NCBI GenBank assembly: GCA_038260095.1
Contig: JBBSOC010000094.1
Span: forward strand, 1-5,662
DNA: 5,662 nucleotides
Source of the DNA: QHCE01 sp038260095
GTDB taxonomy: Bacteria; Actinomycetota; Actinomycetes; Mycobacteriales; QHCE01
Reading direction: 5' to 3'
Shown: piece by piece, positions 1 through 5,121 of the stretch
How the letters are laid out: each line of letters opens with the position of its first letter
Numbering within the stretch: the first letter of the stretch is position 1
Position numbers and translations under genes: made by a program
The notes under the pieces: model-generated
What the model was told of the DNA's origin: nothing
Seen by the model: the letters and a program-made list of their open reading frames with translations, nothing else
Databases searched by the model: none

Positions 1-294
1 ACTGCTCTCAACCCATCCGAGCGGCAGGATGTTCTCGACGATTTGGCCGACTTGGAGGCGTTCGAGTCGCTGTTGTCCCCACGGCGGATCCGAGGCTTGG
101 TCGTGGATTGCGAAGACTGTAAGATCCCACACTATTTCGCCTGGGATCTGCTGCGCTCCAACCTCAAACAGCTGCTCGAAGCCGGCTGTAGCCGAGTACA
201 CGAACCGGCGTTCAACCCCGATCCCAATGACTATGTTTCGTGGGAGTACGCCCGGGGCTATGCCGATGGTACGCAAGATGCGCTCGAAGAGTAA
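1..294 (+). CDS. DUF5319 family protein, 3' part (5' end outside window)
   Basis: The frame is open from the first base and ends at TAA 292-294, giving 97 residues without the native N-terminus. The sequence matches my memory of the actinobacterial DUF5319 family: an acidic helix-like start, then VVDCEDC with a CxxC pair (Cys codons at 109-111 and 118-120), PHYFAWDLLRSNLKQLL, and RVHEPAFNPDPNDYVSWEYARGYADG near the end. The function of this family is not known; the CxxC pair could bind metal or act in redox chemistry, which is inference. There is no signal peptide or membrane segment in the visible part. A TTG at 43 is in frame, but the coding signal and family similarity run upstream of it, so I treat the gene as cut by the window edge. 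It ends 9 bases before guaB and in the same reading frame, so it is very likely co-transcribed with guaB. Family assignment is fairly sure; function is unknown. Confidence 0.87.
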   Translation, partial: TALNPSERQDVLDDLADLEAFESLLSPRRIRGLVVDCEDCKIPHYFAWDLLRSNLKQLLEAGCSRVHEPAFNPDPNDYVSWEYARGYADGTQDALEE

Positions 295-303
295 GAATTT
301 AGT

Positions 304-1962
304 ATGAAAAGTACTGTCAGCGCTGTACCACCACAATCTGTACCACCACAATCTGTACCACCACAATCTGTACCACCACAATCTGTACCTTCCAGTGCTG
401 CATACCGTGACGTCTCGTATGAAGGTCTGCCGCTTTTTGGTCTAGGCCTGACCTTCGATGACGTGCTCTTACTCCCAGCGCAGTCTTCGGTTCTGCCCAG
501 TGGCGTTGATACGACCAGCCGGTTGAGCCGAAACATTACGGTGCGGGTCCCTTTGATCTCCTCGGCAATGGATACAGTGACCGAGGCGCGGATGGCGATT
601 GCGATGGCTCGGCATGGTGGAGTGGGCGTATTGCACCGTAACCTGGGCATCGATGAGCAGGCGCAACAAGTCGATTTGGTAAAGCGTTCTGAGGCGGGAA
701 TGGTGAGCCATCCCGTGACGTGCTCGCCCGATGCCACCCTGGCTCAGGTCCATCAGCTGTGCTCTCACTACCGGATCTCTGGTGTGCCGGTGGTTGAGGG
801 CTCCGACAGCGATGGTCCAGTGTTGGTTGGGATTGTGACCAATCGGGACATGCGGTTTGAGGCTGACTCCCGCACCCTGGTGCGTGACGTGATGACGCCG
901 ATGCCGTTGGTGACCGCTTCAGTGGGGGTTTCCAGTCAAGAGGCACTGGGCTTGCTGCGGCAGCACAAGATTGAGAAACTCCCCCTGGTTGACCAGGCGA
1001 ATCGACTACGAGGCCTGATCACGGTGAAGGATTTCACGAAACGCGAGCAGTATCCACACGCTACTAAGGACGCCCGCGGACGGCTTGTGGTGGCTGCCGC
1101 CGTGGGTGTGGGGCCGGATGCCTACAAACGAGCCCGCCAAGTTACCGACGCCGGAGCTGACGTGCTGGTCGTAGACACCGCGCACGGCCACACCGCTAGC
1201 GTGCTGGAGATGGTGCGGCGGCTCAAGTCCGACACCGAGGTGGATGTGATTGGTGGCAATGTCGCCACTCGAGAAGGCGCTCAGGCCTTGATTGACGCGG
1301 GTGCTGATGGGATCAAGGTCGGAGTTGGTCCTGGCTCGATCTGTACTACCCGCGTGATCGCGGGAGTGGGTGTGCCTCAGGTGACCGCCATTGCTCAGGC
1401 CGCGCTGGCAGCTCGGGCAGCAGGAGTCCCGGTGATCGGTGATGGTGGTCTGCAGTTTTCTGGCGATATCGCCAAAGCTCTGGTAGCCGGAGCCGACACG
1501 GTGATGCTGGGCTCGCTGCTAGCTGGATGTGAGGAGAGTCCAGGCGAGCTGTTGTTCATCAATGGTAAGCAATTCAAGGCTTATCGAGGTATGGGGTCGT
1601 TGGGGGCAATGGCCTCGCGGGGCGGATCGGGTGGCGCGGGTACCGCATACGATAATTTGACCGACGGACCCCAGGCGTCTTTCTCTAAAGACCGATACTT
1701 CCAGCATGATGTGCTCTCCGATGACAAGTTGGTTCCGGAGGGGGTTGAGGGTCAAGTGCCCTACCGTGGGCCTTTGGCAGCTGTGGCGCATCAGTTGGTA
1801 GGTGGGTTGCGTGCATCTATGGGATATGTGGGGGCGCAGACCGTGGCCGAGCTCAAAGAGCGTGGCCGGTTTATCCGGATTACGCCATCAGGCCTCTCGG
1901 AGAGTCACCCGCATGACATCGCCATGACCGTAGAAGCGCCTAACTATTCGTCGGGAGTCTAG
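304..1962 (+). CDS. guaB: IMP dehydrogenase (EC 1.1.1.205)
   Basis: Cytosolic enzyme that oxidises IMP to XMP with NAD+, the committed step of guanine nucleotide synthesis; the family works as tetramers or octamers. The 552-residue protein has all hallmarks: GLTFDDVLLLP (about 48-58), two CBS domains forming the Bateman module (about 131-250, with GIVTNRDMRFE and GLITVKDF), VVDTAHGH (289-296), catalytic loop GPGSICTTR with Cys347, GDGG (379-382), YRGMGSLGAM (427-436), flap Arg464-Tyr465 in KDRYFQ, and the SHPHD...MTVEAPNYS C-terminus. ATG 304 is the only usual start codon before the conserved core; the Shine-Dalgarno is weak (GAAGAG 286-291 or AAGAA just upstream). Oddities: residues 8-27 are four perfect VPPQS repeats, and residues about 438-459 carry roughly 15 extra residues compared with my memory of M. 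tuberculosis GuaB2. It is the middle gene of a DUF5319-guaB-guaB3 operon. Identification is very sure. Confidence 0.98.
   Translation: MKSTVSAVPPQSVPPQSVPPQSVPPQSVPSSAAYRDVSYEGLPLFGLGLTFDDVLLLPAQSSVLPSGVDTTSRLSRNITVRVPLISSAMDTVTEARMAIAMARHGGVGVLHRNLGIDEQAQQVDLVKRSEAGMVSHPVTCSPDATLAQVHQLCSHYRISGVPVVEGSDSDGPVLVGIVTNRDMRFEADSRTLVRDVMTPMPLVTASVGVSSQEALGLLRQHKIEKLPLVDQANRLRGLITVKDFTKREQYPHATKDARGRLVVAAAVGVGPDAYKRARQVTDAGADVLVVDTAHGHTASVLEMVRRLKSDTEVDVIGGNVATREGAQALIDAGADGIKVGVGPGSICTTRVIAGVGVPQVTAIAQAALAARAAGVPVIGDGGLQFSGDIAKALVAGADTVMLGSLLAGCEESPGELLFINGKQFKAYRGMGSLGAMASRGGSGGAGTAYDNLTDGPQASFSKDRYFQHDVLSDDKLVPEGVEGQVPYRGPLAAVAHQLVGGLRASMGYVGAQTVAELKERGRFIRITPSGLSESHPHDIAMTVEAPNYSSGV
323..389 (+). 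repeat. 15-bp tandem repeat in the guaB N-terminal coding region
   Basis: Four identical copies of CTGTACCACCACAAT (starting at 323, 338, 353 and 368) are followed by a 7-base partial copy (383-389). The unit is a multiple of three and encodes VPPQS, so gain or loss of copies changes protein length without shifting frame. Copies are identical even at third codon positions, which points to recent expansion by slippage. The tract lies before the catalytic core, in a tail expected to be disordered. Confidence 0.97.
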
Positions 1963-1965
1963 GAG
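1961..1965 (+). promoter_or_regulatory. Ribosome binding site of guaB3, overlapping the guaB stop
   Basis: AGGAG lies 5 bases before ATG 1971, and its first two bases are the last two of the guaB TAG stop (1960-1962). This fixes the guaB3 start and suggests translational coupling between the two genes. Confidence 0.9.
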
Positions 1966-1970
1966 CCAGC

Positions 1971-3089
1971 ATGGGCGAATTAGTGGAAATCGGCATGGGC
2001 AAAACCGCTCGACGCGGGTATCACCTACATCAGGTAGCTATCGTCCCGTCTCGCCGGACCAGAGACACCGATGAGGTGTCCACAGCTTGGCAACTGGATG
2101 CGTTCGAGTTCGCTATTCCCATGATGGCGCATCCCTCTGACGCCACCATGAGCCCGCAGACCACAGTTGCGCTGGGGGAGCTCGGCGGCCTGGGCGTGCT
2201 CAATGTTGAAGGTGTGTGGACGCGCTACAACGACCCGCTGCCAAAGCTGGCAAAGCTGGCTGCCGCGGCCGATGCTGAACGTACTGCTGTGGCGCAGCAA
2301 ATCTACGCGGAGCCGGTCAAACCCGAGCTGATCACCGAGCGCATTGTTTCGATGCGTGGTGCTGGAGTGCCAATCGCAGTGCGAATCTCACCCCAGCACA
2401 CGTTGGAGTACGCACCGTTGGCTGTGGCGGCTGGCGTGGATGTTCTGGTCATTCAAGGAACCATCGTTTCAGCAGAGCATGTGTGCAACGCCGATGCTCC
2501 GCTTAACCTCAAGCAGTTTATCGGCGAGCTGGAGGTTCCGGTGGTTGTGGGCGGTTGCGCAAACTATCAAACCGCGCTGCATCTGATGCGGACTGGCGCG
2601 GCGGGCGTCATTGTGGGTATGGGTGCTAACCGCTGGACCACCAGCGACCAGGTGCTGGGGATTCGGGTTCCGATGGCGACGGCGATTGCCGATGCTGCTG
2701 CGGCACGGCGTGACTATCTCGATGAGACCGGCGGCCGTTATGTCCACGTGGTGGCCGATGGCGATGTGCACACCAGCGGCGATATTGGCCGGGCTATTGC
2801 GTGCGGAGCTGATGCGGTGATGCTTGGTGAGCCGCTGTCGATAGCCGCGCAAGCACCGGGGCATGGTGCCTGGTGGCATCCGGCATCAACGCATCCCAAG
2901 CTGCCCCGTGGTGTCATTGCCAATGCCGCCCAGCAGCCGCTTGCGGACTTGGCCACTGTGCTGCATGGTCCCTCCGACGATCCGGGGGGCGCCCTCAACC
3001 TTTTTGGCGGCTTACGGCGAATAATGGCCAAGGCCGGCTACCGAGATGTGAAATCTTTCCAGAGGGTTGATCTGGTGCTCGATCTGTAG
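1971..3089 (+). CDS. guaB3: GuaB3 family IMP dehydrogenase-related protein
   Basis: A 372-residue paralogue of IMP dehydrogenase without CBS domains, of the length expected for the actinobacterial GuaB3 family. Recognisable parts are the start VEIGMGKTARRGYHL, the barrel core with FEFAIPMMAHPSDA (46-58), VVVGGCANYQTALHLMRTGAAGVIVGMG (191-218), ARRDYLDETGGRYVHVVADGDVHTSGDI (245-272), GADAVMLGEPL (279-289), the HPKLPRG element (308-314) and the KSFQRVDLVL C-terminus. The loop that holds the catalytic Cys in GuaB reads GANRWTTSDQVLGI (218-231), so the nucleophile is absent; I recall the same in other actinobacterial GuaB3 proteins. Its reaction is therefore uncertain: cyanobacterial GuaB3 has been reported as an active IMPDH, while the mycobacterial protein has no settled role. 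It could be a regulator or partner of GuaB (inference). It starts 8 bases after guaB and is the last gene of the operon. Confidence 0.95.
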   Translation: MGELVEIGMGKTARRGYHLHQVAIVPSRRTRDTDEVSTAWQLDAFEFAIPMMAHPSDATMSPQTTVALGELGGLGVLNVEGVWTRYNDPLPKLAKLAAAADAERTAVAQQIYAEPVKPELITERIVSMRGAGVPIAVRISPQHTLEYAPLAVAAGVDVLVIQGTIVSAEHVCNADAPLNLKQFIGELEVPVVVGGCANYQTALHLMRTGAAGVIVGMGANRWTTSDQVLGIRVPMATAIADAAAARRDYLDETGGRYVHVVADGDVHTSGDIGRAIACGADAVMLGEPLSIAAQAPGHGAWWHPASTHPKLPRGVIANAAQQPLADLATVLHGPSDDPGGALNLFGGLRRIMAKAGYRDVKSFQRVDLVLDL

Positions 3090-3103
3090 GCATTTCCCAA
3101 GCT

Positions 3104-3222
3104 GAAAGGGCTCAGGTGGCGCCTGGCTACGTTCTCGTCACCTTGCGTACCCATTCCGCTTCGCTCCATTGTTGTACGCGGCGGTTCCTGCGGCCTTGCC
3201 AGCCATCCACCTGACCCCTTTC
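3104..3222. repeat. Long inverted repeat between convergent genes, possible bidirectional terminator
   Basis: The left arm GAAAGGGCTCAGGTGG (3104-3119) and right arm CCACCTGACCCCTTTC (3207-3222) are complementary at 15 of 16 positions. The 87-base interior can pair further: TGGCT 3124-3128 with AGCCA 3201-3205, and GCGTAC 3145-3150 with GTACGC 3174-3179 (two G-U pairs extend it). A short T-rich stretch follows the right arm. It lies 15 bases after the guaB3 stop and ends 17 bases before the stop of the convergent minus-strand gene. That position suits a two-way terminator, but the loop is far larger than in a classical intrinsic terminator and no long U-run follows. A small non-autonomous mobile element is an alternative, although I see no target-site duplication. 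Confidence 0.6.
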
Positions 3223-3238
3223 TTCACGTGCGCCGAGG

Positions 3239-3844
3239 TCATCCGCCACTTTGTTTTGCGCTTGGTGTCACCGGGCTGCCGTTTGGCTGCACAGTGACGC
3301 TGGGAACTGGCGGTTCGTGCTGGTTACCCTGCTTGCTGCGGCCAATGAGATAGCCAATCACTCCGATGATGGCAGTGAGGGCCAGAATTACCACTAAGGC
3401 AATAAACGCGCCTTTGATGTCAGGACGCTTCCATGAAGCGCCCTTAGCCAACGGTGGAATTCTGCGGTGCACTCGCACTCGACCCGAGTTTTGCTTCTCG
3501 ACATCCACACGCGTCCCGATCGGAAGGAAGTCCAATGCTGGCACCGTAATTTTAAGGTGCTCCGGCCCATCGTCGCTAACGTATGTGATGCGAGTGTCGT
3601 AGTGCTTGGCTAGTGCGCCATCAGAACCCGGCTGCCAGAGCGAAATTGCCGCGGTGACCTTACCCGGATACAGCGCGAACCGGCTTTGCCTCACCTCGGT
3701 TGTTTCGGCTGGGTCCTCGTCAGCAGCGATACTGGGCTCTGTTGCGCCGCGAGAGCGAGGAATCGACGGGAGTTCATCGATGTCGTCAATGCTGACGTCT
3801 GGCATTTTTGGGTAGCGCTTGCGCACCCGTCTCGGGCTGGTCAT
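3239..3844 (-). CDS. Hypothetical single-pass membrane protein
   Basis: I do not recognise this 201-residue protein. It has a very basic N-terminus (RRVRKRYPK, 5-13), an acidic low-complexity stretch (about 16-50), a soluble region with beta-like character (about 51-130, from RFALYP through LKITVPALDFLPIGTRVDVEK to VRVHRRIPP), one hydrophobic helix (about 145-167) and a Pro/Ser/Thr-rich tail of about 34 residues. Lysines and arginines before the helix (K134, K139, R140, K144) outnumber those just after it (R169, K171), so the soluble part is probably cytoplasmic with the tail outside. There is no signal peptide. ATG at 3842-3844 is preceded by GGTGAG at a 5-base distance, a moderate ribosome binding site. 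It converges on guaB3 and diverges from the next membrane-protein gene, sharing a 183-bp control region with it. That it is a real gene is likely; its function is unknown. Confidence 0.8.
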   Translation of the reverse strand: MTSPRRVRKRYPKMPDVSIDDIDELPSIPRSRGATEPSIAADEDPAETTEVRQSRFALYPGKVTAAISLWQPGSDGALAKHYDTRITYVSDDGPEHLKITVPALDFLPIGTRVDVEKQNSGRVRVHRRIPPLAKGASWKRPDIKGAFIALVVILALTAIIGVIGYLIGRSKQGNQHEPPVPSVTVQPNGSPVTPSAKQSGG

Positions 3845-3888
3845 TGCCGCTCACCGCCAGAATCATGTCATCGCGGGTATTTGTATGA

Positions 3889-3916
3889 CACATAGCTTAC
3901 GGGGCTGTCTAGTGAA
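3889..3916 (-). promoter_or_regulatory. Tentative promoter of the minus-strand membrane-protein gene
   Basis: Read on the minus strand, TTCACT (3911-3916) and TATGTG (3889-3894) are separated by 16 bases and resemble -35 and -10 boxes. Each is only a partial match to consensus. The predicted transcript would have a leader of about 40 bases before ATG 3844. Confidence 0.25.
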
Positions 3917-3934
3917 GGTTATTCATAAGGGGCA

Positions 3935-3947
3935 TTTTCCGGGAAAA
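3935..3947. promoter_or_regulatory. Palindromic operator-like site 1 (TTTTCC-G-GGAAAA)
   Basis: A perfect 6-1-6 palindrome in the divergent intergenic region, centred at 3941. It has the size and symmetry of a site for a dimeric transcription factor. It is centred about 87 bp before the predicted transcript start at 4028 and just upstream of the tentative minus-strand -35 box, so it could affect both genes. I cannot name the regulator; the likeness to the Firmicutes CodY box (AATTTTCNGAAAATT) is only superficial. Confidence 0.7.
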
Positions 3948-3974
3948 CGCTGGTTGAAGAGCAAATTCATGACG

Positions 3975-3987
3975 TTTTCCTGGAAAA
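3975..3987. promoter_or_regulatory. Palindromic operator-like site 2 (TTTTCC-T-GGAAAA)
   Basis: A second copy of the same palindrome, differing only in the central base, centred at 3981 and so 40 bp (about four helical turns) from site 1. It is centred about 47 bp before the predicted start of the 4028 transcript, next to where a -35 box would lie, compatible with either an activator or a repressor. The flanks are also mirrored: GGGGC before site 1 and GACCCC after site 2, so 3929-3994 forms one large imperfect inverted repeat. Confidence 0.72.
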
Positions 3988-4015
3988 TGACCCCATTTTG
4001 AGCAACCACGTGCAG

Positions 4016-4021
4016 TAATCT
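4016..4021 (+). promoter_or_regulatory. -10 box TAATCT, probable leaderless promoter
   Basis: TAATCT has the key T, A and T positions of an actinobacterial -10 box and ends 6 bases before the A of ATG 4028, where transcription would be expected to begin. There is no Shine-Dalgarno before this ATG, so a leaderless mRNA fits well. No convincing -35 box is present, which would suit a promoter dependent on an activator bound at the upstream palindromes (inference). Confidence 0.6.
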
Positions 4022-4027
4022 TTTCTT

Positions 4028-4918
4028 ATGGTGTCAGACCCCAACGTATATCAGCCCGCGACCAATCAACCTGTGGCACCTCCTGTGGCGTCGCCCCTAG
4101 AGGTGGAAACCGCTTTTCTCACCTCTCCCACCGACGCGGCCCTGGAAGACCAGCGGGAGCGGTTACGGCTGCTGATGGACCGTGGTGCACTGGTCGTGTT
4201 GCTGGTCGCTGTGATCACGTTTTTCGCCGCGGTGATCAATTCGCTACGGGGCAACTTTCAGTTCACGCACTGGATCTTCCCCGTCGTGGCAGTGCTTATG
4301 GGGGTTGGACTATATTTCGGGGCCGAGCGCATGGCCAGTCGCCCAGACCACGCGGTTGAAGTGCCCGCTGACCTGGCGTCGGTGCTCAACGATTTAACTA
4401 TCGCGCGAGGTGAGGTCATTGCCACCGCGCCGCGAGTGCTTAACCCTGATGAACTCACCCAGGTGCTCAGCGATACGCAAGAGCGACACACGGCTGCTTT
4501 CAGCGCGGCCCAGGAAACGCTAAAGGCTCTTCGTGCTGGGGATATAGAACGTGCATCGGCTTTGGGAACGGAGGTGTACCGCCACACCGATATTATCGAG
4601 CACATACGTGACGATCTGCAGAGCGAATGGGAAGCTTCTACGGCAATACCCGAAGGCTACATCGGTGATGTGGAAGCGCCCGAGGTGAGTGGGTCGCGAA
4701 GGTCCACCCCAGCAGAGCCGGGCTATCCGCCTAGTTACCCCGTAGAACCGAACCACCCTGTGCAGCCCACGCAGCCGGGCTATTCCGCGGCGCCCGGACA
4801 GCCCACGCAGCCGGGCTATGACGCCGAAATCCCCGCGGCGGAGGCGAGTAGAGCGTTTTGGTCTCGTCCCGATCCGGCTCAGGATCTCAGGGCAGTACCT
4901 CGGCCGGACGAGGGCTGA
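4028..4918 (+). CDS. Hypothetical two-helix membrane protein with proline-rich repeated tail
   Basis: I do not recognise this 296-residue protein. A Pro-rich N-terminus (1-25) leads into a charged segment (ALEDQRERLRLLMDRG, 38-53), two hydrophobic helices (about 54-72 and 81-98) joined by a short loop, then a mainly alpha-helical, possibly coiled-coil soluble region (about 110-205), and a Pro/Gly/Tyr-rich tail with PGY motifs at 231-233, 250-252 and 262-264. The short loop makes a helical hairpin with both ends on the same side; the charge pattern (R and K residues flanking the helices) suggests both are cytoplasmic. There is no cleavable signal peptide. ATG 4028 has no ribosome binding site, but it sits at the expected start of a leaderless transcript. 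Divergent from the other membrane-protein gene and sharing its control region, so a joint role in the cell envelope is possible but unproven. It could be a scaffold or septum-type protein; that is a guess. Confidence 0.87.
   Translation: MVSDPNVYQPATNQPVAPPVASPLEVETAFLTSPTDAALEDQRERLRLLMDRGALVVLLVAVITFFAAVINSLRGNFQFTHWIFPVVAVLMGVGLYFGAERMASRPDHAVEVPADLASVLNDLTIARGEVIATAPRVLNPDELTQVLSDTQERHTAAFSAAQETLKALRAGDIERASALGTEVYRHTDIIEHIRDDLQSEWEASTAIPEGYIGDVEAPEVSGSRRSTPAEPGYPPSYPVEPNHPVQPTQPGYSAAPGQPTQPGYDAEIPAAEASRAFWSRPDPAQDLRAVPRPDEG
4763..4819 (+). repeat. Direct 21-bp repeat encoding the PTQPGY motifs
   Basis: Two identical 21-base copies (4763-4783 and 4799-4819) are offset by 36 bases, that is 12 codons, and encode QPTQPGY. 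An 11-base core, AGCCGGGCTAT, occurs a third time at 4716-4726. The perfect identity points to recent duplication within the proline-rich tail; the period keeps the reading frame. Confidence 0.92.
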
Positions 4919-4940
4919 TCGGGCATATCTTCTGGCCCGG
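4919..4940 (+). terminator. Weak stem-loop after the 4028-4918 gene
   Basis: CGGGC (4920-4924) pairs with GCCCG (4935-4939) over a 10-base loop, immediately after the TGA stop. No U-run follows, so termination, if any, would be inefficient or factor-dependent. Confidence 0.25.
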
Positions 4941-5043
4941 GGGATTGATCTGGTACTACCCGTTTCGTGTAGTTTTACTCGGTATTCTGGTTTTGCGCTA
5001 GTAATAGACGTTCAGCGGAGCTCATCGGCTGTCGTCGGCGGCG

Positions 5044-5049
5044 CATAAT
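5044..5049 (+). promoter_or_regulatory. Candidate -10 box CATAAT before the 5122 gene
   Basis: CATAAT matches five of six bases of TATAAT and would start transcription near 5056, giving a leader of about 65 bases. No good -35 box lies 16-18 bases upstream. The predicted start would fall inside the first GGCAGCC palindrome, a usual place for repressor control. Confidence 0.35.
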
Positions 5050-5054
5050 TGGAT

Positions 5055-5065
5055 TAGGCAGCCTA
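5055..5065. promoter_or_regulatory. Palindrome TAGGC-A-GCCTA
   Basis: A perfect 5-1-5 palindrome with core GGCAGCC, centred at 5060. It lies at the predicted transcript start of the downstream gene and is operator-like; the regulator is not identifiable. Confidence 0.5.
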
Positions 5066-5071
5066 GGTGGC

Positions 5072-5086
5072 CGTCGGCAGCCGACG
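5072..5086. promoter_or_regulatory. Palindrome CGTCGGC-A-GCCGACG
   Basis: A perfect 7-1-7 palindrome sharing the GGCAGCC core of the one at 5055-5065, with centres 19 bp apart. Part of it (GCCGACGAC, 5080-5088) is also complementary to GTCGTCGGC at 5031-5039. It may be an operator or, if transcribed, a leader hairpin (six pairs over a three-base loop). Confidence 0.55.
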
Positions 5087-5107
5087 ACTCAGTACCATGC
5101 ACCGCGA

Positions 5108-5113
5108 AGGGGG
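5108..5113 (+). promoter_or_regulatory. Ribosome binding site AGGGGG for GTG 5122
   Basis: AGGGGG lies 8 bases before GTG 5122, good spacing. It favours this start over the in-frame GTG at 5113, which would overlap the site. Confidence 0.65.
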
Positions 5114-5121
5114 TGGCGCGC

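Noticed and set aside
43..45. TTG as the true start of the first gene
   Set aside because: The frame stays open and protein-like up to base 1 and DUF5319 proteins are longer, so the gene most likely begins before the window.
29..307. 92-codon plus-strand frame over the first gene
   Set aside because: Overlaps the DUF5319 frame, which has clear family similarity; the alternative translation is Arg/Ser/Pro-rich and has no recognisable motif.
323..389. Possible CRISPR array
   Set aside because: The repeat is a directly abutting 15-bp coding unit with no spacers and no cas genes nearby.
258..737. 159-codon minus-strand open frame with GTDCGG repeats
   Set aside because: It is the reverse of the guaB repeat and N-terminal coding region; guaB is certain, and the repetitive peptide merely mirrors the VPPQS repeat.
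2469..2879. 136-codon minus-strand frame inside guaB3
   Set aside because: Antisense shadow of a confident gene, with no similarity I recognise and no convincing ribosome binding site.
1971..3089. GMP reductase (guaC or mycobacterial-type guaB1) as the identity of the second paralogue
   Set aside because: The motifs GGRYVHVVADGD, GADAVMLGEPL and HPKLPRG and the position after guaB fit GuaB3, and the catalytic Cys expected in GMP reductase is absent.
3104..3222. Insertion sequence or MITE call
   Set aside because: Terminal inverted repeats are present but no target-site duplication or second copy is seen in the window, so I recorded only the inverted repeat.
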